NCBI GenBank assembly: GCA_016713985.1
Contig: JADJOD010000021.1
Coordinates: 62,001 to 126,000, forward strand
Source of the DNA: Lewinellaceae bacterium
GTDB lineage: Bacteria > Bacteroidota > Bacteroidia > Chitinophagales > Saprospiraceae
Direction: 5' to 3'
Length of the DNA: 64,000 bases
Shown: positions 45,320 through 54,948 of the stretch, in pieces
Layout: each line of letters opens with the position of its first letter
How positions within the stretch are numbered: the stretch's first letter is position 1
The notes under the pieces: generated by a model
Database searches by the model: none
Seen by the model: the letters and a program-made list of their open reading frames with translations, nothing else
What the model was told of the DNA's origin: nothing
Position numbers and translations under genes: made by a program

Positions 45320-47713
45320 TTATGCCAAATCCACCATCGTAACGCCATCTCCGCCGCCGTCCTGCTCCGGGTGATAAATACCGGCAATGTTTCCGCCGTA
45401 TTCGCGCAATTTTTGCCGCACCAACTTCCGCAAAATCCCGTCTCCCTTGCCGTGAAGTATACGCAGGCTTGACGCGTTGGATAACAAGGCGCTGTCAATA
45501 AATTTTTCCAGCACCTGGAGCGCTTCCTGTTTGCTCATGCCCCGCAGGTCAATTTTGGAATCAAAAGTTGCCGTATGCTGCAGATCGGTAGCCGTTACGT
45601 GGCTCACTTGCCTGATGGGTTCCGTCGCGGGCAGGAGGTCGCGGAGATGTGCTGTTACACGAATGCCGCCCATCAACACGGTGGCTTTTTGGCCTTTCAC
45701 TTCTTCTACCCGGCCGGTGGCGCCGCCGGCGCGCAGCCGGACATAATCACCCGCCGCCATCGGTTTTCCGGAAGCGGACGGCGCGTTTTGCTCTTCGAGC
45801 CGAACCACTTCGGCGTTCACCTCATCCACTTCGCGGGCCTTTTCACTACGCTCGAGGCGAAGTTTGGAGGAAATTTCCTGGGCGCGTACGAGGTTTTTTT
45901 CGTCCTTAAGTTGCCGGATCAATTTGTCTACTTCCCGGCTGGTATTGGCACTTTGCCGGAGTTCAAATTCTTTTTGATCCAGTTTCAGGCGTTTGCGTTT
46001 TACTTCCAGATCCTGCTGCATGCCGTCGTAGGTCTTGATGAGGCGTTCGAGCGATTGTTCCTTTTCTGAAACAGCAGACAGTTTTTCTTCCAGTTCCTGT
46101 TTTTCCCGCTGAAGTTCGATCAGAATGTCGTCTACGGCTGTTTCCGGGCCCGTACGATTGCGGGCGTAGCCGATGATATCTTTGGGAAGTCCGCTTTTTT
46201 CGGCAATTTCGAAGGCGTAACTGCTTCCCGGCCGGCCTACTTTGAGTTCGTAGGTCGGTGACAAAGAGTCCTTGTCGAAGTGCATGTTCCCGTTCAGGAT
46301 GCCCGGATTGCGGAATGCAAAAACTTTCAGGTTGGAATAGTGGGTGGTGATGACCGCAAAAACTCCTTTTCGGTGCAACTGGCGGAGAATCGCCTCTGCG
46401 ATAGCGCCTCCGGGTTTCGGATCGGTTCCGCTGCCCATTTCGTCGATGAGCACCAGGGTTTGCGGCGTGGCATTTTGCAGAAATACACGGGCATTTTGCA
46501 AACGCGACGAATAGGTGGAAAGGTCGTCGTCGAGGCTTTGCTGGTCGCCGATATCGGCAAATATTTGCTTAAAAATCCCGAAATCGCTCAATTCGTGCAC
46601 CGGCACCAGCAAACCGCATTGAAGCATCAACTGGAGCAAACCGACCGATTTCATGGCCACCGACTTGCCGCCGGCATTGGGGCCGGACAAAATGAGCAGG
46701 TGGTTTTCGCTGTTGAGCCGCAGATCAAAAGGCACTGTTTTGCGACCCAGGGGTTTGTTTTTCAGGTAGAGCAGGGGATGGTATCCCTTTTTTATCCCGA
46801 TAACCGGTTTTTCGTGTAAGATCGGCATACCGGCACGCATGGCCAGGGCGAGTCGCGCTTTGGCATGGATCACGTCGAAACGGATCAGCGTCTGAAGGTA
46901 ATTTGCAATCAGGTGGGAATAGGGGCGGATCGTGTCGCTCAGGTTCCGCAGGATGCGGAATATTTCCCGTCGTTCATCCTGCTCCAGGTCAAAAAGGTCG
47001 TTGTTGATTTCGATCACCCCTTCCGGCTCGATGAACGCAGTACGCCCGGTATCCGATTCATCGTGAATGATACCCCGGATTTTCCGCTTGTGCTCCGCCG
47101 GGACCGACAACACCCTGCGGTGATTTCTGAAACTCTCCGGCGAGTCCGACAACCAGCCTTTGGACCGGCATTCCTGAATAATCTGGCGAAAACGGGCATC
47201 GAGTTCCCTGACTTTTTGTTGCATTTCACGCCGGATGCGCTGCAGGTCGGGAGAGGCGTCGGGCCGGATTTCACCTTTGTCGTCAAAAACGGCGTTAATG
47301 GCTTTTATCAATCCTTCATCAAACACCAGCGGCCGTGTGATGTCGTACAGTTTGGGATAAATATCTTTTTTTGGGCCGGCAGAGAAAAACTTGAACACAT
47401 CCCGGATCAGCGACAAAATTCGCAGGATACCCTGAAAAGATTCCGCCTGCAAGGTATATCCATCTTTTTCCAACATTTTCAGATCATTCCGTATATCGGG
47501 AAAAGACTCCAGCGGGAAACGATCGTTTTTTTCAAGTATCAGTTTGAACTCCCGGGTTTCCCGTAAAAACAAATCAATTATTTTAAAATCGGTACCCGGG
47601 GCAGTGCGGGCCAATTCTTCGGCTGCCATTGATGTAAGTGCCTCTTTTTCAAGCAAATCGAGGATTTTATCAAACTCCAGTTTCCGGAAAACGTCTTTCG
47701 GTTCAAAATTCAT
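45320..47713 (-). CDS. mutS2: Endonuclease MutS2
   Basis: MutS2 family protein of about 797 residues: MutS core with lever and clamp regions, an ATPase domain (Walker A in LSGPNAGGKSVAMKSV, Walker B in TLVLIDEMGSGTDP, signature FSTYSSRLQNA-like) and a Gln/Glu/Lys-rich coiled coil. A C-terminal Smr domain (DLRGMSKQEALQVLEKF, LRILHGKGDGILR) follows. It lacks the mismatch-recognition N-terminal domain of MutS, as the family should. Roles ascribed to MutS2 are suppression of recombination and collided-ribosome rescue; which one applies here is not known. Start: ATG 47713 in preference to the TTG at 47728. Confidence 0.95.
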   Translation of the reverse strand: MNFEPKDVFRKLEFDKILDLLEKEALTSMAAEELARTAPGTDFKIIDLFLRETREFKLILEKNDRFPLESFPDIRNDLKMLEKDGYTLQAESFQGILRILSLIRDVFKFFSAGPKKDIYPKLYDITRPLVFDEGLIKAINAVFDDKGEIRPDASPDLQRIRREMQQKVRELDARFRQIIQECRSKGWLSDSPESFRNHRRVLSVPAEHKRKIRGIIHDESDTGRTAFIEPEGVIEINNDLFDLEQDERREIFRILRNLSDTIRPYSHLIANYLQTLIRFDVIHAKARLALAMRAGMPILHEKPVIGIKKGYHPLLYLKNKPLGRKTVPFDLRLNSENHLLILSGPNAGGKSVAMKSVGLLQLMLQCGLLVPVHELSDFGIFKQIFADIGDQQSLDDDLSTYSSRLQNARVFLQNATPQTLVLIDEMGSGTDPKPGGAIAEAILRQLHRKGVFAVITTHYSNLKVFAFRNPGILNGNMHFDKDSLSPTYELKVGRPGSSYAFEIAEKSGLPKDIIGYARNRTGPETAVDDILIELQREKQELEEKLSAVSEKEQSLERLIKTYDGMQQDLEVKRKRLKLDQKEFELRQSANTSREVDKLIRQLKDEKNLVRAQEISSKLRLERSEKAREVDEVNAEVVRLEEQNAPSASGKPMAAGDYVRLRAGGATGRVEEVKGQKATVLMGGIRVTAHLRDLLPATEPIRQVSHVTATDLQHTATFDSKIDLRGMSKQEALQVLEKFIDSALLSNASSLRILHGKGDGILRKLVRQKLREYGGNIAGIYHPEQDGGGDGVTMVDLA

Positions 47714-47741
47714 AGTGTCACTGTTCAAGATTCAGATGCTG

Positions 47742-47749
47742 CAAAAATA
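47742..47749 (-). promoter_or_regulatory. Promoter -7 box of mutS2
   Basis: TATTTTTG on the minus strand (47749-47742) matches TAnnTTTG; the leader would be about 30 nt. No TTG at the expected distance. Confidence 0.45.
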
Positions 47750-47879
47750 CCGCCCTTCAAACAAATAACCGATCAGGAAGTTCCTTCCGGCAAAAGATGC
47801 AGAAGAAATTGCACAGATGCTATAATTATCCGTTTGGGATATTTTCATCTAAAAATTCTGAGGAACCCAAACTGATCGG

Positions 47880-47887
47880 TAGATTTG
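47880..47887 (+). promoter_or_regulatory. Promoter -7 box of the Omp28-like gene
   Basis: TAGATTTG (47880-47887) matches TAnnTTTG, giving a leader of roughly 30 nt. The -33 region is weak (ttct). Confidence 0.5.
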
Positions 47888-47925
47888 CCCCAACAAATTC
47901 AAAATTTCAATTAAATTACTGCCTT

Positions 47926-49878
47926 ATGTTGAAAAAACTACTCTTTGCAGTGGCTTTTGTAGTCGCTGCTACAGCCATGAACGCCCAAACTGTGATTTGG
48001 GAAGAAAATTTCGAAACCGGCACCACATTGCCCGCCGGGTGGGTCCAACAGACTGCCGCAACGGATGGCGGCTGGAAAATCGGCACCAGCACTGCGGTGT
48101 CTTCCCAGTCTTTCCCGATCCCCGACAATGCCAGCGGCAACATTATGGCCAGCAACGATGACCAGTGCAACTGCACCAAATTAAATGACCGGGTCATTTT
48201 TCCGGCATTTGACCTGACTGCTTACGCAGGATCGTCGCTTTACCTGACCTATGACCTGTTCTTTGCAAAATTGTCCTATCAGGCCATCACCGAAGGACTG
48301 AAAGTACAAGCTTCCGTTGACGGCGGCACAACCTGGACAACGGTTAAAGACATCAAGGGCCGGGTATTCTGGGTGACTCCTTCCGGCGCCGATGTATCTG
48401 CATACGCAGGCATGGCCAACGTTCTGTTCGCCCTGAATTATACGGACGGCGGCGGCTGGCTGTATGGTGCAGCCGTGGACAACATCAAGCTGATCATTCC
48501 GGACAACACGCTTAAAGCGAGCATGGCGGGTGTTGGTATCAGCCGTTACCTCGATGCAATTCCGGCGTACTTTAATTATGACAAATACTGGTCAAATGGT
48601 GAAATGTATCTGACAGGTACGGTGAGCAATCCCGGCTTTGTTCCGATCACGTCTTTCGACCTGGTGATTTCCAACGGCACCAACACGGTGACGGAAAGTT
48701 ATACCGTTGACATGCCGTTTGACGAGTCGTATGACTTCGAAATTCCGTACACGGTAAAAGCAGGCGCCAACGATGTATCGGTTACGGTATCCAACATCAA
48801 CGGCAGCGTCGACAACGACCCGGCCGACAACACCGGAAGCGCTTTTGTAGAAGGTGTAACGCCGGTCGCAGGTCGTAAAGTTATCGGTGAAGAAGCTACC
48901 GGCACCTGGTGCCAGTGGTGCCCGCGCGGCGCAGTAATGATGGATTTTATGACTGCCGAATACCCTGAATTCATCGGCATCGCCGTACACAATGCCGACC
49001 CGATGGTGGTGGGTGCTTACGATGCCGGTATGGGCGCCTTGATCGGCGGATATCCGAGCGGCCTGCTCGACCGCACGTACAACGACGTTGATCCGACGGA
49101 ATTTGAAAACTACTACATCGCTCGTATGGCGCTGGAACCGAAGGTTTCCATCAACCAGAATGTCGCCTGGGATGAAACCACCCGCACGGTGACAGTGTCC
49201 AGCTACTTCAAATTTCTCGAAGAAATGAACGGCGATTTCCGCGTTGCCGTGATCTTTACGGAAGACGACGTAACAGGTACCACCTCCACCTATGCGCAGA
49301 AAAACGCATACGCAGGTGGAGCAGCCGGCCCGATGGGCGGTTACGAAAGCCTGCCGGCAACGATTCCTGCCGCTCAAATGGTGTACGACCACGTTGCCCG
49401 CGCTCTGATCGGCGGCTTCAACGGCGCCGCAGGCACCGCTCCCGCTACCAACCCGGCCGGCACGGTATTCTCGAATGAAAACACCTATGTTGTACCTGCT
49501 GCTTATGATATTACCCAAATGCACGCGATCACCGTTCTGATCGACAATACTTCGGGTGAAGTTCTGAACGCAGAACAGACCGACATTCCGAATTTGTTTG
49601 TAGGAACGAAAAATCCGGATCAACTGGTATCGGTGAAAATGTTCCCGAACCCGGTAGTCGACGAAGCAACGATCAAACTGAACCTGAAAGAATCGAGCGA
49701 TGTTCAAATGCGCGTTATCGATGCAATGGGTCGTGTTGTTGTTGAACGCAACTACTCGAGTGTATCCGGCGAGCAGCAATTGCCGTTCCGCGTGGGCAGC
49801 CTCGCAACCGGCGCATACATGCTTTCGGTTACGGCCAAAGGCCAGACGGTAACGGAATCGTTTGTGATCTCCCGTTAA
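47926..49878 (+). CDS. Omp28-like protein with choice-of-anchor J and T9SS type A domains
   Basis: About 650 residues from ATG 47926. A signal peptide (ending AATAMNAQ) is followed by a choice-of-anchor J-type beta-sandwich (about 20-185: WEENFETGTTLPAGWVQQ, LYLTYDLFFAK). A CARDB-like section and an Omp28-like thioredoxin-fold domain come next, with a CxxC in EEATGTWCQWCPRGA (about residues 325-340). The C-terminal type A sorting domain carries MFPNPVVDEATIKL and ends ESFVISR. The CxxC suggests a thiol role or simply a structural disulfide. Exported through Sec and T9SS; surface or secreted. It is closed by a strong terminator and is probably monocistronic. Confidence 0.9.
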   Translation: MLKKLLFAVAFVVAATAMNAQTVIWEENFETGTTLPAGWVQQTAATDGGWKIGTSTAVSSQSFPIPDNASGNIMASNDDQCNCTKLNDRVIFPAFDLTAYAGSSLYLTYDLFFAKLSYQAITEGLKVQASVDGGTTWTTVKDIKGRVFWVTPSGADVSAYAGMANVLFALNYTDGGGWLYGAAVDNIKLIIPDNTLKASMAGVGISRYLDAIPAYFNYDKYWSNGEMYLTGTVSNPGFVPITSFDLVISNGTNTVTESYTVDMPFDESYDFEIPYTVKAGANDVSVTVSNINGSVDNDPADNTGSAFVEGVTPVAGRKVIGEEATGTWCQWCPRGAVMMDFMTAEYPEFIGIAVHNADPMVVGAYDAGMGALIGGYPSGLLDRTYNDVDPTEFENYYIARMALEPKVSINQNVAWDETTRTVTVSSYFKFLEEMNGDFRVAVIFTEDDVTGTTSTYAQKNAYAGGAAGPMGGYESLPATIPAAQMVYDHVARALIGGFNGAAGTAPATNPAGTVFSNENTYVVPAAYDITQMHAITVLIDNTSGEVLNAEQTDIPNLFVGTKNPDQLVSVKMFPNPVVDEATIKLNLKESSDVQMRVIDAMGRVVVERNYSSVSGEQQLPFRVGSLATGAYMLSVTAKGQTVTESFVISR

Positions 49879-49898
49879 TATTTTTTCGATTACATTTT

Positions 49899-49938
49899 GA
49901 AAGCGGCAGCCGCCTTGTGACGGCTGCCGCTTTCTTTA
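49899..49938 (+). terminator. Strong intrinsic terminator before lpxB
   Basis: A perfect 14-bp stem (49899-49912 with 49921-49934, gaaagcggcagccg/cggctgccgctttc), 8-nt loop, then a short T-run. It ends the Omp28-like gene. Confidence 0.92.
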
Positions 49939-49970
49939 TGTGCCCCGAAAACACGTCCTTTGCCGCAACT

Positions 49971-51083
49971 ATGAAACTTTATATCATCGCCGGCGAAGCC
50001 TCCGGAGATTTGCACGGTTCAAATCTTATTAAAGCATTGAAGCGGATGTGCCCCGGTCTTCAGTGCCGTGTCTGGGGCGGAGACCTCATGCGGGACGCAG
50101 GTGGAGATTTGGTGAAGCACTACCGCGACCTGGCGTTTATGGGCTTTGTGGAAGTGCTGAAAAATTTGCGGACCATACTGGGGAATATCGCCTTTTGCAA
50201 ACGCGATATCCTTGATTTTCAACCGGATGCACTCGTGCTGATTGATTACCCCGGGTTCAACCTTCGTATTGCCAAATGGGCAAAGCAACAGGGTATCAAA
50301 GTGATCTATTATATCTCGCCCCAAATCTGGGCATGGCATACCTCCCGTGTACACGATATTCGCCGGGATGTGGATAAAATGCTCGTAATTCTGCCGTTTG
50401 AACGGGAATTTTACCAAAAATACCATATTGAAACCGAGTTTGTCGGTCACCCGCTGCTCGATGCGATTCAGTCGGAAGAAGGAACGTGGAAAAAAGAATA
50501 TCCCGGCCTTCCGGTGATCGCCCTGCTGCCCGGAAGCCGCAAGCAGGAGGTGCAGCGTATTTTACCGGTGATGCTCGATGTGATAAATGAGTTTCCCGGT
50601 TATGAGTTTATCATTGCGGGCGCCAGCTCGCTTCCGGATGAATTTTACCAGCCGTTTTTAAGAGAATTTCCCGCCATAAAACTGCAACGTGGACAAACCT
50701 ACGCACTGCTCCACCGGGCAACAGCGGCGCTGGTCAAATCGGGCACATCCACCCTCGAAACGGCCCTGATCGGAACCCCTCAGGTCGTGTGTTATGCCGG
50801 GAATCCCGTTTCGTACCTGATAGCCCGTCGCCTGGTCAAGATCAAATATATTTCCTTAGTCAACCTGATCATGGATGCTCCCCTGGTCCGGGAACTTATT
50901 CAGAATGAGTTGACCCGGGAGAATTTGTGTGCCGCACTTTCCGATATTTTGGACCCGAAAAGGGCGGATATCATTCGCGCCGGTTATGCAGAATTGCGCA
51001 GGAAACTGGGGGCGGGGGGCGCTTCTGAAAAAGCGGCCAGGGTCATCCTGTCTGTTGTTCAGGCACCTGACACGTATCCATAA
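49971..51083 (+). CDS. lpxB: Lipid-A-disaccharide synthase
   Basis: Joins UDP-diacylglucosamine and lipid X (UDP released) in lipid A synthesis at the inner membrane. About 370 residues from ATG 49971, which opens the typical KLYIIAGEASGDLHGSNLI. Other blocks: AFMGFVEVLKNL, LIDYPGFNLRIAKWAK, YYISPQIWAWH, KMLVILPFEREFY, ALLPGSRKQEVQ and LVKSGTSTLETALIGTPQVV. The in-frame GTG at 49917 lies inside the terminator and is not used. The gene implies a lipopolysaccharide or lipooligosaccharide outer membrane. No other lpx gene is next to it. Confidence 0.97.
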   Translation: MKLYIIAGEASGDLHGSNLIKALKRMCPGLQCRVWGGDLMRDAGGDLVKHYRDLAFMGFVEVLKNLRTILGNIAFCKRDILDFQPDALVLIDYPGFNLRIAKWAKQQGIKVIYYISPQIWAWHTSRVHDIRRDVDKMLVILPFEREFYQKYHIETEFVGHPLLDAIQSEEGTWKKEYPGLPVIALLPGSRKQEVQRILPVMLDVINEFPGYEFIIAGASSLPDEFYQPFLREFPAIKLQRGQTYALLHRATAALVKSGTSTLETALIGTPQVVCYAGNPVSYLIARRLVKIKYISLVNLIMDAPLVRELIQNELTRENLCAALSDILDPKRADIIRAGYAELRRKLGAGGASEKAARVILSVVQAPDTYP

Positions 51084-51153
51084 AAAACCCGGACCGTTCA
51101 AAACGAAAAGCCCGGGAAGAGTCATGAATAAGAACCTTGTTAACCAAACAATT

Positions 51154-52974
51154 TCACTGTTTCACAAATCGTAGTGTTTTTGTGCCCTCTGCCGTTGCAA
51201 GCCTGGCGATATAGGTCCCAGGGCTCAACTGGGAGATTTGCCGGTTGATTATTTCCTGCGTAACCGCCTTTTTGTCTTCTATTTTGATGACCCGGCCGGT
51301 AATGTCGGCAAGGGTCAGGGTTACATCGGTGGGCCGGTCAAAACGGAGGGCAAAGTTGATCTGATCGTTTGCCGGATTGGGAAACAACCGGAACGCTGAA
51401 TCCGCCAGCGGGCGTTCGTCCGTCGTGCTTAACAGGCTGATATACATGCGCATGACGGCAGAAAGTTCGTCGCCAAAACCACCCAGATACCACATGTCAG
51501 AGAACACTGCCGTACTGAGCGCATTCAGGTAGGTAATTTCAGTATTAAACGCGTGATTGGTCTGTTTTACACTTTCCGGGTATCCGGCCATCAGGAAATA
51601 TCGCCCGCCGGGCTCCAGCAAAACGCCATCCTCAAGGGTATTCAGGTCGGTTAGTTCGGCTTGTTGTAGTTGCCCGTTTATGATGTCGTCCGGCGCTTCA
51701 TAATCGGCGTAGCCGATCCATTCGAGGCTGGTTCCGGGAAATTCCGAAGCGTCAAATCCGGCAAAATTGGACGGGACGTCGTCGTTCACCCTGAGCAGGT
51801 AAATGGTGGCAACAACATCCGCATTGTCGAGCTCGGTGGAGTCGGTGGCAAAAGCAAATTCCGCAGTCATCGCTTTGTACTGATCGAGGGCGCCTGCCGA
51901 CATCGTATAATAATTGCCTGCGTACCAGGGAACATCCTTGTCGGAGCGTGTGGCCGTTTGCGGGTGACTTTCCTTCGAAAAAACAAAATCCGTCACCAGG
52001 AACGGGCTGCCCTTCATATTGTTTTCCGGCCGGAGATCGAAGGAGTCGGCACTCACAGAATATCGTATAAAATATTCTCCTTCAGGAAGTTGTGGTGGAT
52101 AAATATTGGGCATCTCAATCAGGGAATCAATAACGCCCGGCTCGATCGAAGCGGTCAGCACACTATCGGCAAAGAGGATTTCTCCGGTTGATTTTTCAAC
52201 CGTCACCTTTGATTTGACATTCGTCATGGGTTCCAGCCCTTTATTGGATAAAAAGAGAAAAAAACCGAAAGTATCCGTGCCAATCTGCGAAGCGGGGGTC
52301 GCGTAACTGGAAACCGGATAGAAGAAACCGGCGATTTCAAGGTCGAACCGGGCCGTTGGATTTTGATCGTACAAGGCGATGTCATCCAGGTTCCACATAT
52401 ATTCGTAATTGCCGGTCCACTGCCATTGCAGGTAAACGGTGGACTGGTTAGCGGCTTTCGAGGAAATATCCACGATACTTACGGTGGGGTTGGGCGAAAA
52501 TTTGTTTTGTGCGGTCAGGCCCGGAAAAATCGTAAAGTTCTGCCAGTTGGTCAGATCGGTGCTTACCCGGAGGATCGCGCTGGCGGCAGGGGTTGCCAGG
52601 AAAGTGCCGATATGGGATTCAAACTGGGCAAAAACAGTATTTTTCCCGGAGCAATTAATGGCGGCAGTGGTAAGGCGGCTGACGTGATTTTGCGGCAGTT
52701 GCTGCGCAGCATCCGAATTGACCACCACAAAACCGCTGACAGCGCTGCTTGAATTAAACGGGTCTTCCCCGTCAAATACCGGTGAACAGCCGGAAGCATT
52801 GTCTTTGCACCATTCCCAAACGACGCCCTGCCCCGAGGCATCCACACTTGTCCATTGTGCCGGAATGTTATTGGTAAAATCTTCAGTCCAAAAAGGCTGG
52901 AACGATTGTGCATGGAGCCACCCACCCGTCAGGCATACCATCAGGGTGAGCAATTGTGTACGTAATTGCTTCAT
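51154..52974 (-). CDS. Secreted protein with choice-of-anchor J and T9SS type A domains
   Basis: About 606 residues from ATG 52974 (MKQLRTQLLTLMVCLTGG), which starts the signal peptide. A choice-of-anchor J-like beta-sandwich (about 30-200: FWTEDFTNNIPAQWTSVD, WNLDDIALYD), then CARDB/FN3-like beta domains with a YFIRYSVSADSF strand, and a C-terminal type A sorting domain (LFPNPANDQINFAL ... LSPGTYIARLATAEGTKTLR). No active-site motif is visible. The start codon lies only about 20 bases after the glnS terminator. Confidence 0.88.
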   Translation of the reverse strand: MKQLRTQLLTLMVCLTGGWLHAQSFQPFWTEDFTNNIPAQWTSVDASGQGVVWEWCKDNASGCSPVFDGEDPFNSSSAVSGFVVVNSDAAQQLPQNHVSRLTTAAINCSGKNTVFAQFESHIGTFLATPAASAILRVSTDLTNWQNFTIFPGLTAQNKFSPNPTVSIVDISSKAANQSTVYLQWQWTGNYEYMWNLDDIALYDQNPTARFDLEIAGFFYPVSSYATPASQIGTDTFGFFLFLSNKGLEPMTNVKSKVTVEKSTGEILFADSVLTASIEPGVIDSLIEMPNIYPPQLPEGEYFIRYSVSADSFDLRPENNMKGSPFLVTDFVFSKESHPQTATRSDKDVPWYAGNYYTMSAGALDQYKAMTAEFAFATDSTELDNADVVATIYLLRVNDDVPSNFAGFDASEFPGTSLEWIGYADYEAPDDIINGQLQQAELTDLNTLEDGVLLEPGGRYFLMAGYPESVKQTNHAFNTEITYLNALSTAVFSDMWYLGGFGDELSAVMRMYISLLSTTDERPLADSAFRLFPNPANDQINFALRFDRPTDVTLTLADITGRVIKIEDKKAVTQEIINRQISQLSPGTYIARLATAEGTKTLRFVKQ

Positions 52975-52993
52975 TGTGCTTAATTTGTTTAGT

Positions 52994-53030
52994 AAAAAAA
53001 CCGGCATGAAGGTCGCCCTTCATGCCGGTT
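52994..53030 (-). terminator. Intrinsic terminator of glnS
   Basis: aaccggcatgaagg (52999-53012) pairs perfectly with 53017-53030 around a 4-nt loop, and on the minus strand is followed by a run of T. It lies between glnS and the T9SS gene. Confidence 0.92.
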
Positions 53031-53141
53031 GGCTCCAAATTATTGCTGCGAACTTGCTGCCGCAGGCGGTATCGGTATCACTTTAACACCTGAACGACAA
53101 AACCACCTTACTCGGGGCTTAACCTCAGACCGGAAAAATGA

Positions 53142-54818
53142 CTACTTCTTCATTTCTTTTGCCCAGGTATCCTTAAGTGTCACAGTCCGATTGAAAACGG
53201 GTTTTTCTGCGGTGCCGTCGGGGTCGACACAAAAATAACCCAGCCGGGTAAACTGGAATTGTTCCCCACTTTTGGCATCGGCCAGGTCCGGCTCAATCAG
53301 CGCATGATCAATAATTTGCAAAGATTTTGGGTTCAATGTAGATTTAAAATCTTCTTCCGATGCGGGATCTTCCACCTGAAACAAACGGTCGTAGAGCCGC
53401 ACTTCGGCTTTTCGCGCGTTGGATGCAGAGAGCCAGTGAATAACACCCTGGGGTTTTAACCCGGAAGTATCTTGCCCGGAGCGGCTTTCCGGGACGTAAG
53501 AGCAATGCAATTCTGTTATTTTGCCCGCAGCATCTTTTATAACTTCTTCACACTTAATGATATAGGCTGATTTTAGGCGCACCAACCCTCCCGGCGACAA
53601 ACGGAAGTATTTGGGGGGCGGATTTTCCATAAAATCATCCTGCTCGATGAATATCTCTCGACCGAATGCCAGTTGACGTTTTCCGGTACCGGGGTCTTCG
53701 GGGTTGTTTTCTGTCTCCAGCCATTCCGTTTCCCCTTCCGGATAATTGGTGATCACCACTTTGAGCGGATCGAGCACTGCAAAACGGCGCAGCGAACTTT
53801 TGTTGAGGTCTTCCCGAATACAAAATTCAAGCAGGGCCATATCGGCGACCATTTCCCGTTTGCCCACACCGATGCGGTCGCAAAATTCGCGGATACTTGC
53901 GGGGGTGTAGCCTCTGCGGCGATAACCGCTGATGGTTGGCATCCGGGGATCGTCCCATCCGCGCACGTGGCCGTCTTCCACCAGTTGTTTGAGTTTACGT
54001 TTGCTGGTGACCGCGAAGGACACATTTCGGCGCGCGAATTCATATTGTTTCGAAGGGAAAATGCCCAGTTGAGCGATGCACCAGTCGTATAATTCTCGGT
54101 GCGGAGCAAACTCCAGGGTGCAAATGGAATGCGTGATGTGTTCGATGCTGTCGCTTTGGCCGTGCGCCCAGTCGTACATCGGGTAAATGCACCAGGCATC
54201 ACCCGTGCGGTGGTGATGCGCGTGTTTGATGCGATACAAAAGTGGATCACGCATGATCATGTTCGGTGACGCCATGTCGATTTTGGCACGCAGCACACAA
54301 TGTCCGTCGGGGAATTCACCGGCCTTCATTTTTTCAAACAGGGCGAGGTTTTCCTCCGGCGAAGTATTGCGATACGGGCTGTCTTTTCCTGCCTCGGTCG
54401 GGGTTCCTTTCAGCGCGGCAATTTCCTCGGCGCTGGAAAAGTCGACGTATGCTTTACCGTTCATAATGAGCACTTTAGCCCAATCGTACAGTTGCTGGAA
54501 ATAGTCGGATGCGTAAAGAATCCGGGCGGGTTCGAAGCCAAGCCAGCACACGTCGGAAATGATGCTGTCCACGTACTCGGTTTCTTCAGTCACCGGATTG
54601 GTGTCGTCGAAACGCAGGTTAGTGGCGCCGCCGTATTTCAGCGCAAGCCCAAAATTCAGGCAAATGCTGGTAGCGTGACCGATGTGCAGGTAGCCGTTCG
54701 GCTCCGGCGGAAAACGGGTGAGAATACTTTTATACCTGCCCGCGGCAAGGTCCGATTCCACAATTTCTTCCAGGAAGTGGAGGGCAGCGGCGGGGTCTGT
54801 TGTTTTTTCGATACTCAT
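53142..54818 (-). CDS. glnS: Glutaminyl-tRNA synthetase
   Basis: Class I aminoacyl-tRNA synthetase charging tRNA-Gln. 558 residues, close to the E. coli length. The HIGH motif is in RFPPEPNGYLHIGHATS, the KMSKS-type motif in VTSKRKLKQLV, with the family blocks NLRFDDTNPVTEETEYVDSI, YDWAHGQSDSIEHITHSICTLEF and a C-terminal anticodon-binding beta-barrel. Having glnS implies direct charging rather than GatCAB transamidation for Gln. It runs into a strong terminator before the next gene and follows argS, 130 bases upstream, on the same strand. Confidence 0.97.
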   Translation of the reverse strand: MSIEKTTDPAAALHFLEEIVESDLAAGRYKSILTRFPPEPNGYLHIGHATSICLNFGLALKYGGATNLRFDDTNPVTEETEYVDSIISDVCWLGFEPARILYASDYFQQLYDWAKVLIMNGKAYVDFSSAEEIAALKGTPTEAGKDSPYRNTSPEENLALFEKMKAGEFPDGHCVLRAKIDMASPNMIMRDPLLYRIKHAHHHRTGDAWCIYPMYDWAHGQSDSIEHITHSICTLEFAPHRELYDWCIAQLGIFPSKQYEFARRNVSFAVTSKRKLKQLVEDGHVRGWDDPRMPTISGYRRRGYTPASIREFCDRIGVGKREMVADMALLEFCIREDLNKSSLRRFAVLDPLKVVITNYPEGETEWLETENNPEDPGTGKRQLAFGREIFIEQDDFMENPPPKYFRLSPGGLVRLKSAYIIKCEEVIKDAAGKITELHCSYVPESRSGQDTSGLKPQGVIHWLSASNARKAEVRLYDRLFQVEDPASEEDFKSTLNPKSLQIIDHALIEPDLADAKSGEQFQFTRLGYFCVDPDGTAEKPVFNRTVTLKDTWAKEMKK

Positions 54819-54948
54819 ATAATTGTCAAAAAACGGGGTGCAAAGAAAAGCGGTTTCGGATAAACGAACCGCCGGGAGTTAAACATTCAACGGGAATCCG
54901 GTCTGAAGGTTGCTTTTTTGGGGCGCAAACGGGTTTTTCGGTAACCCG

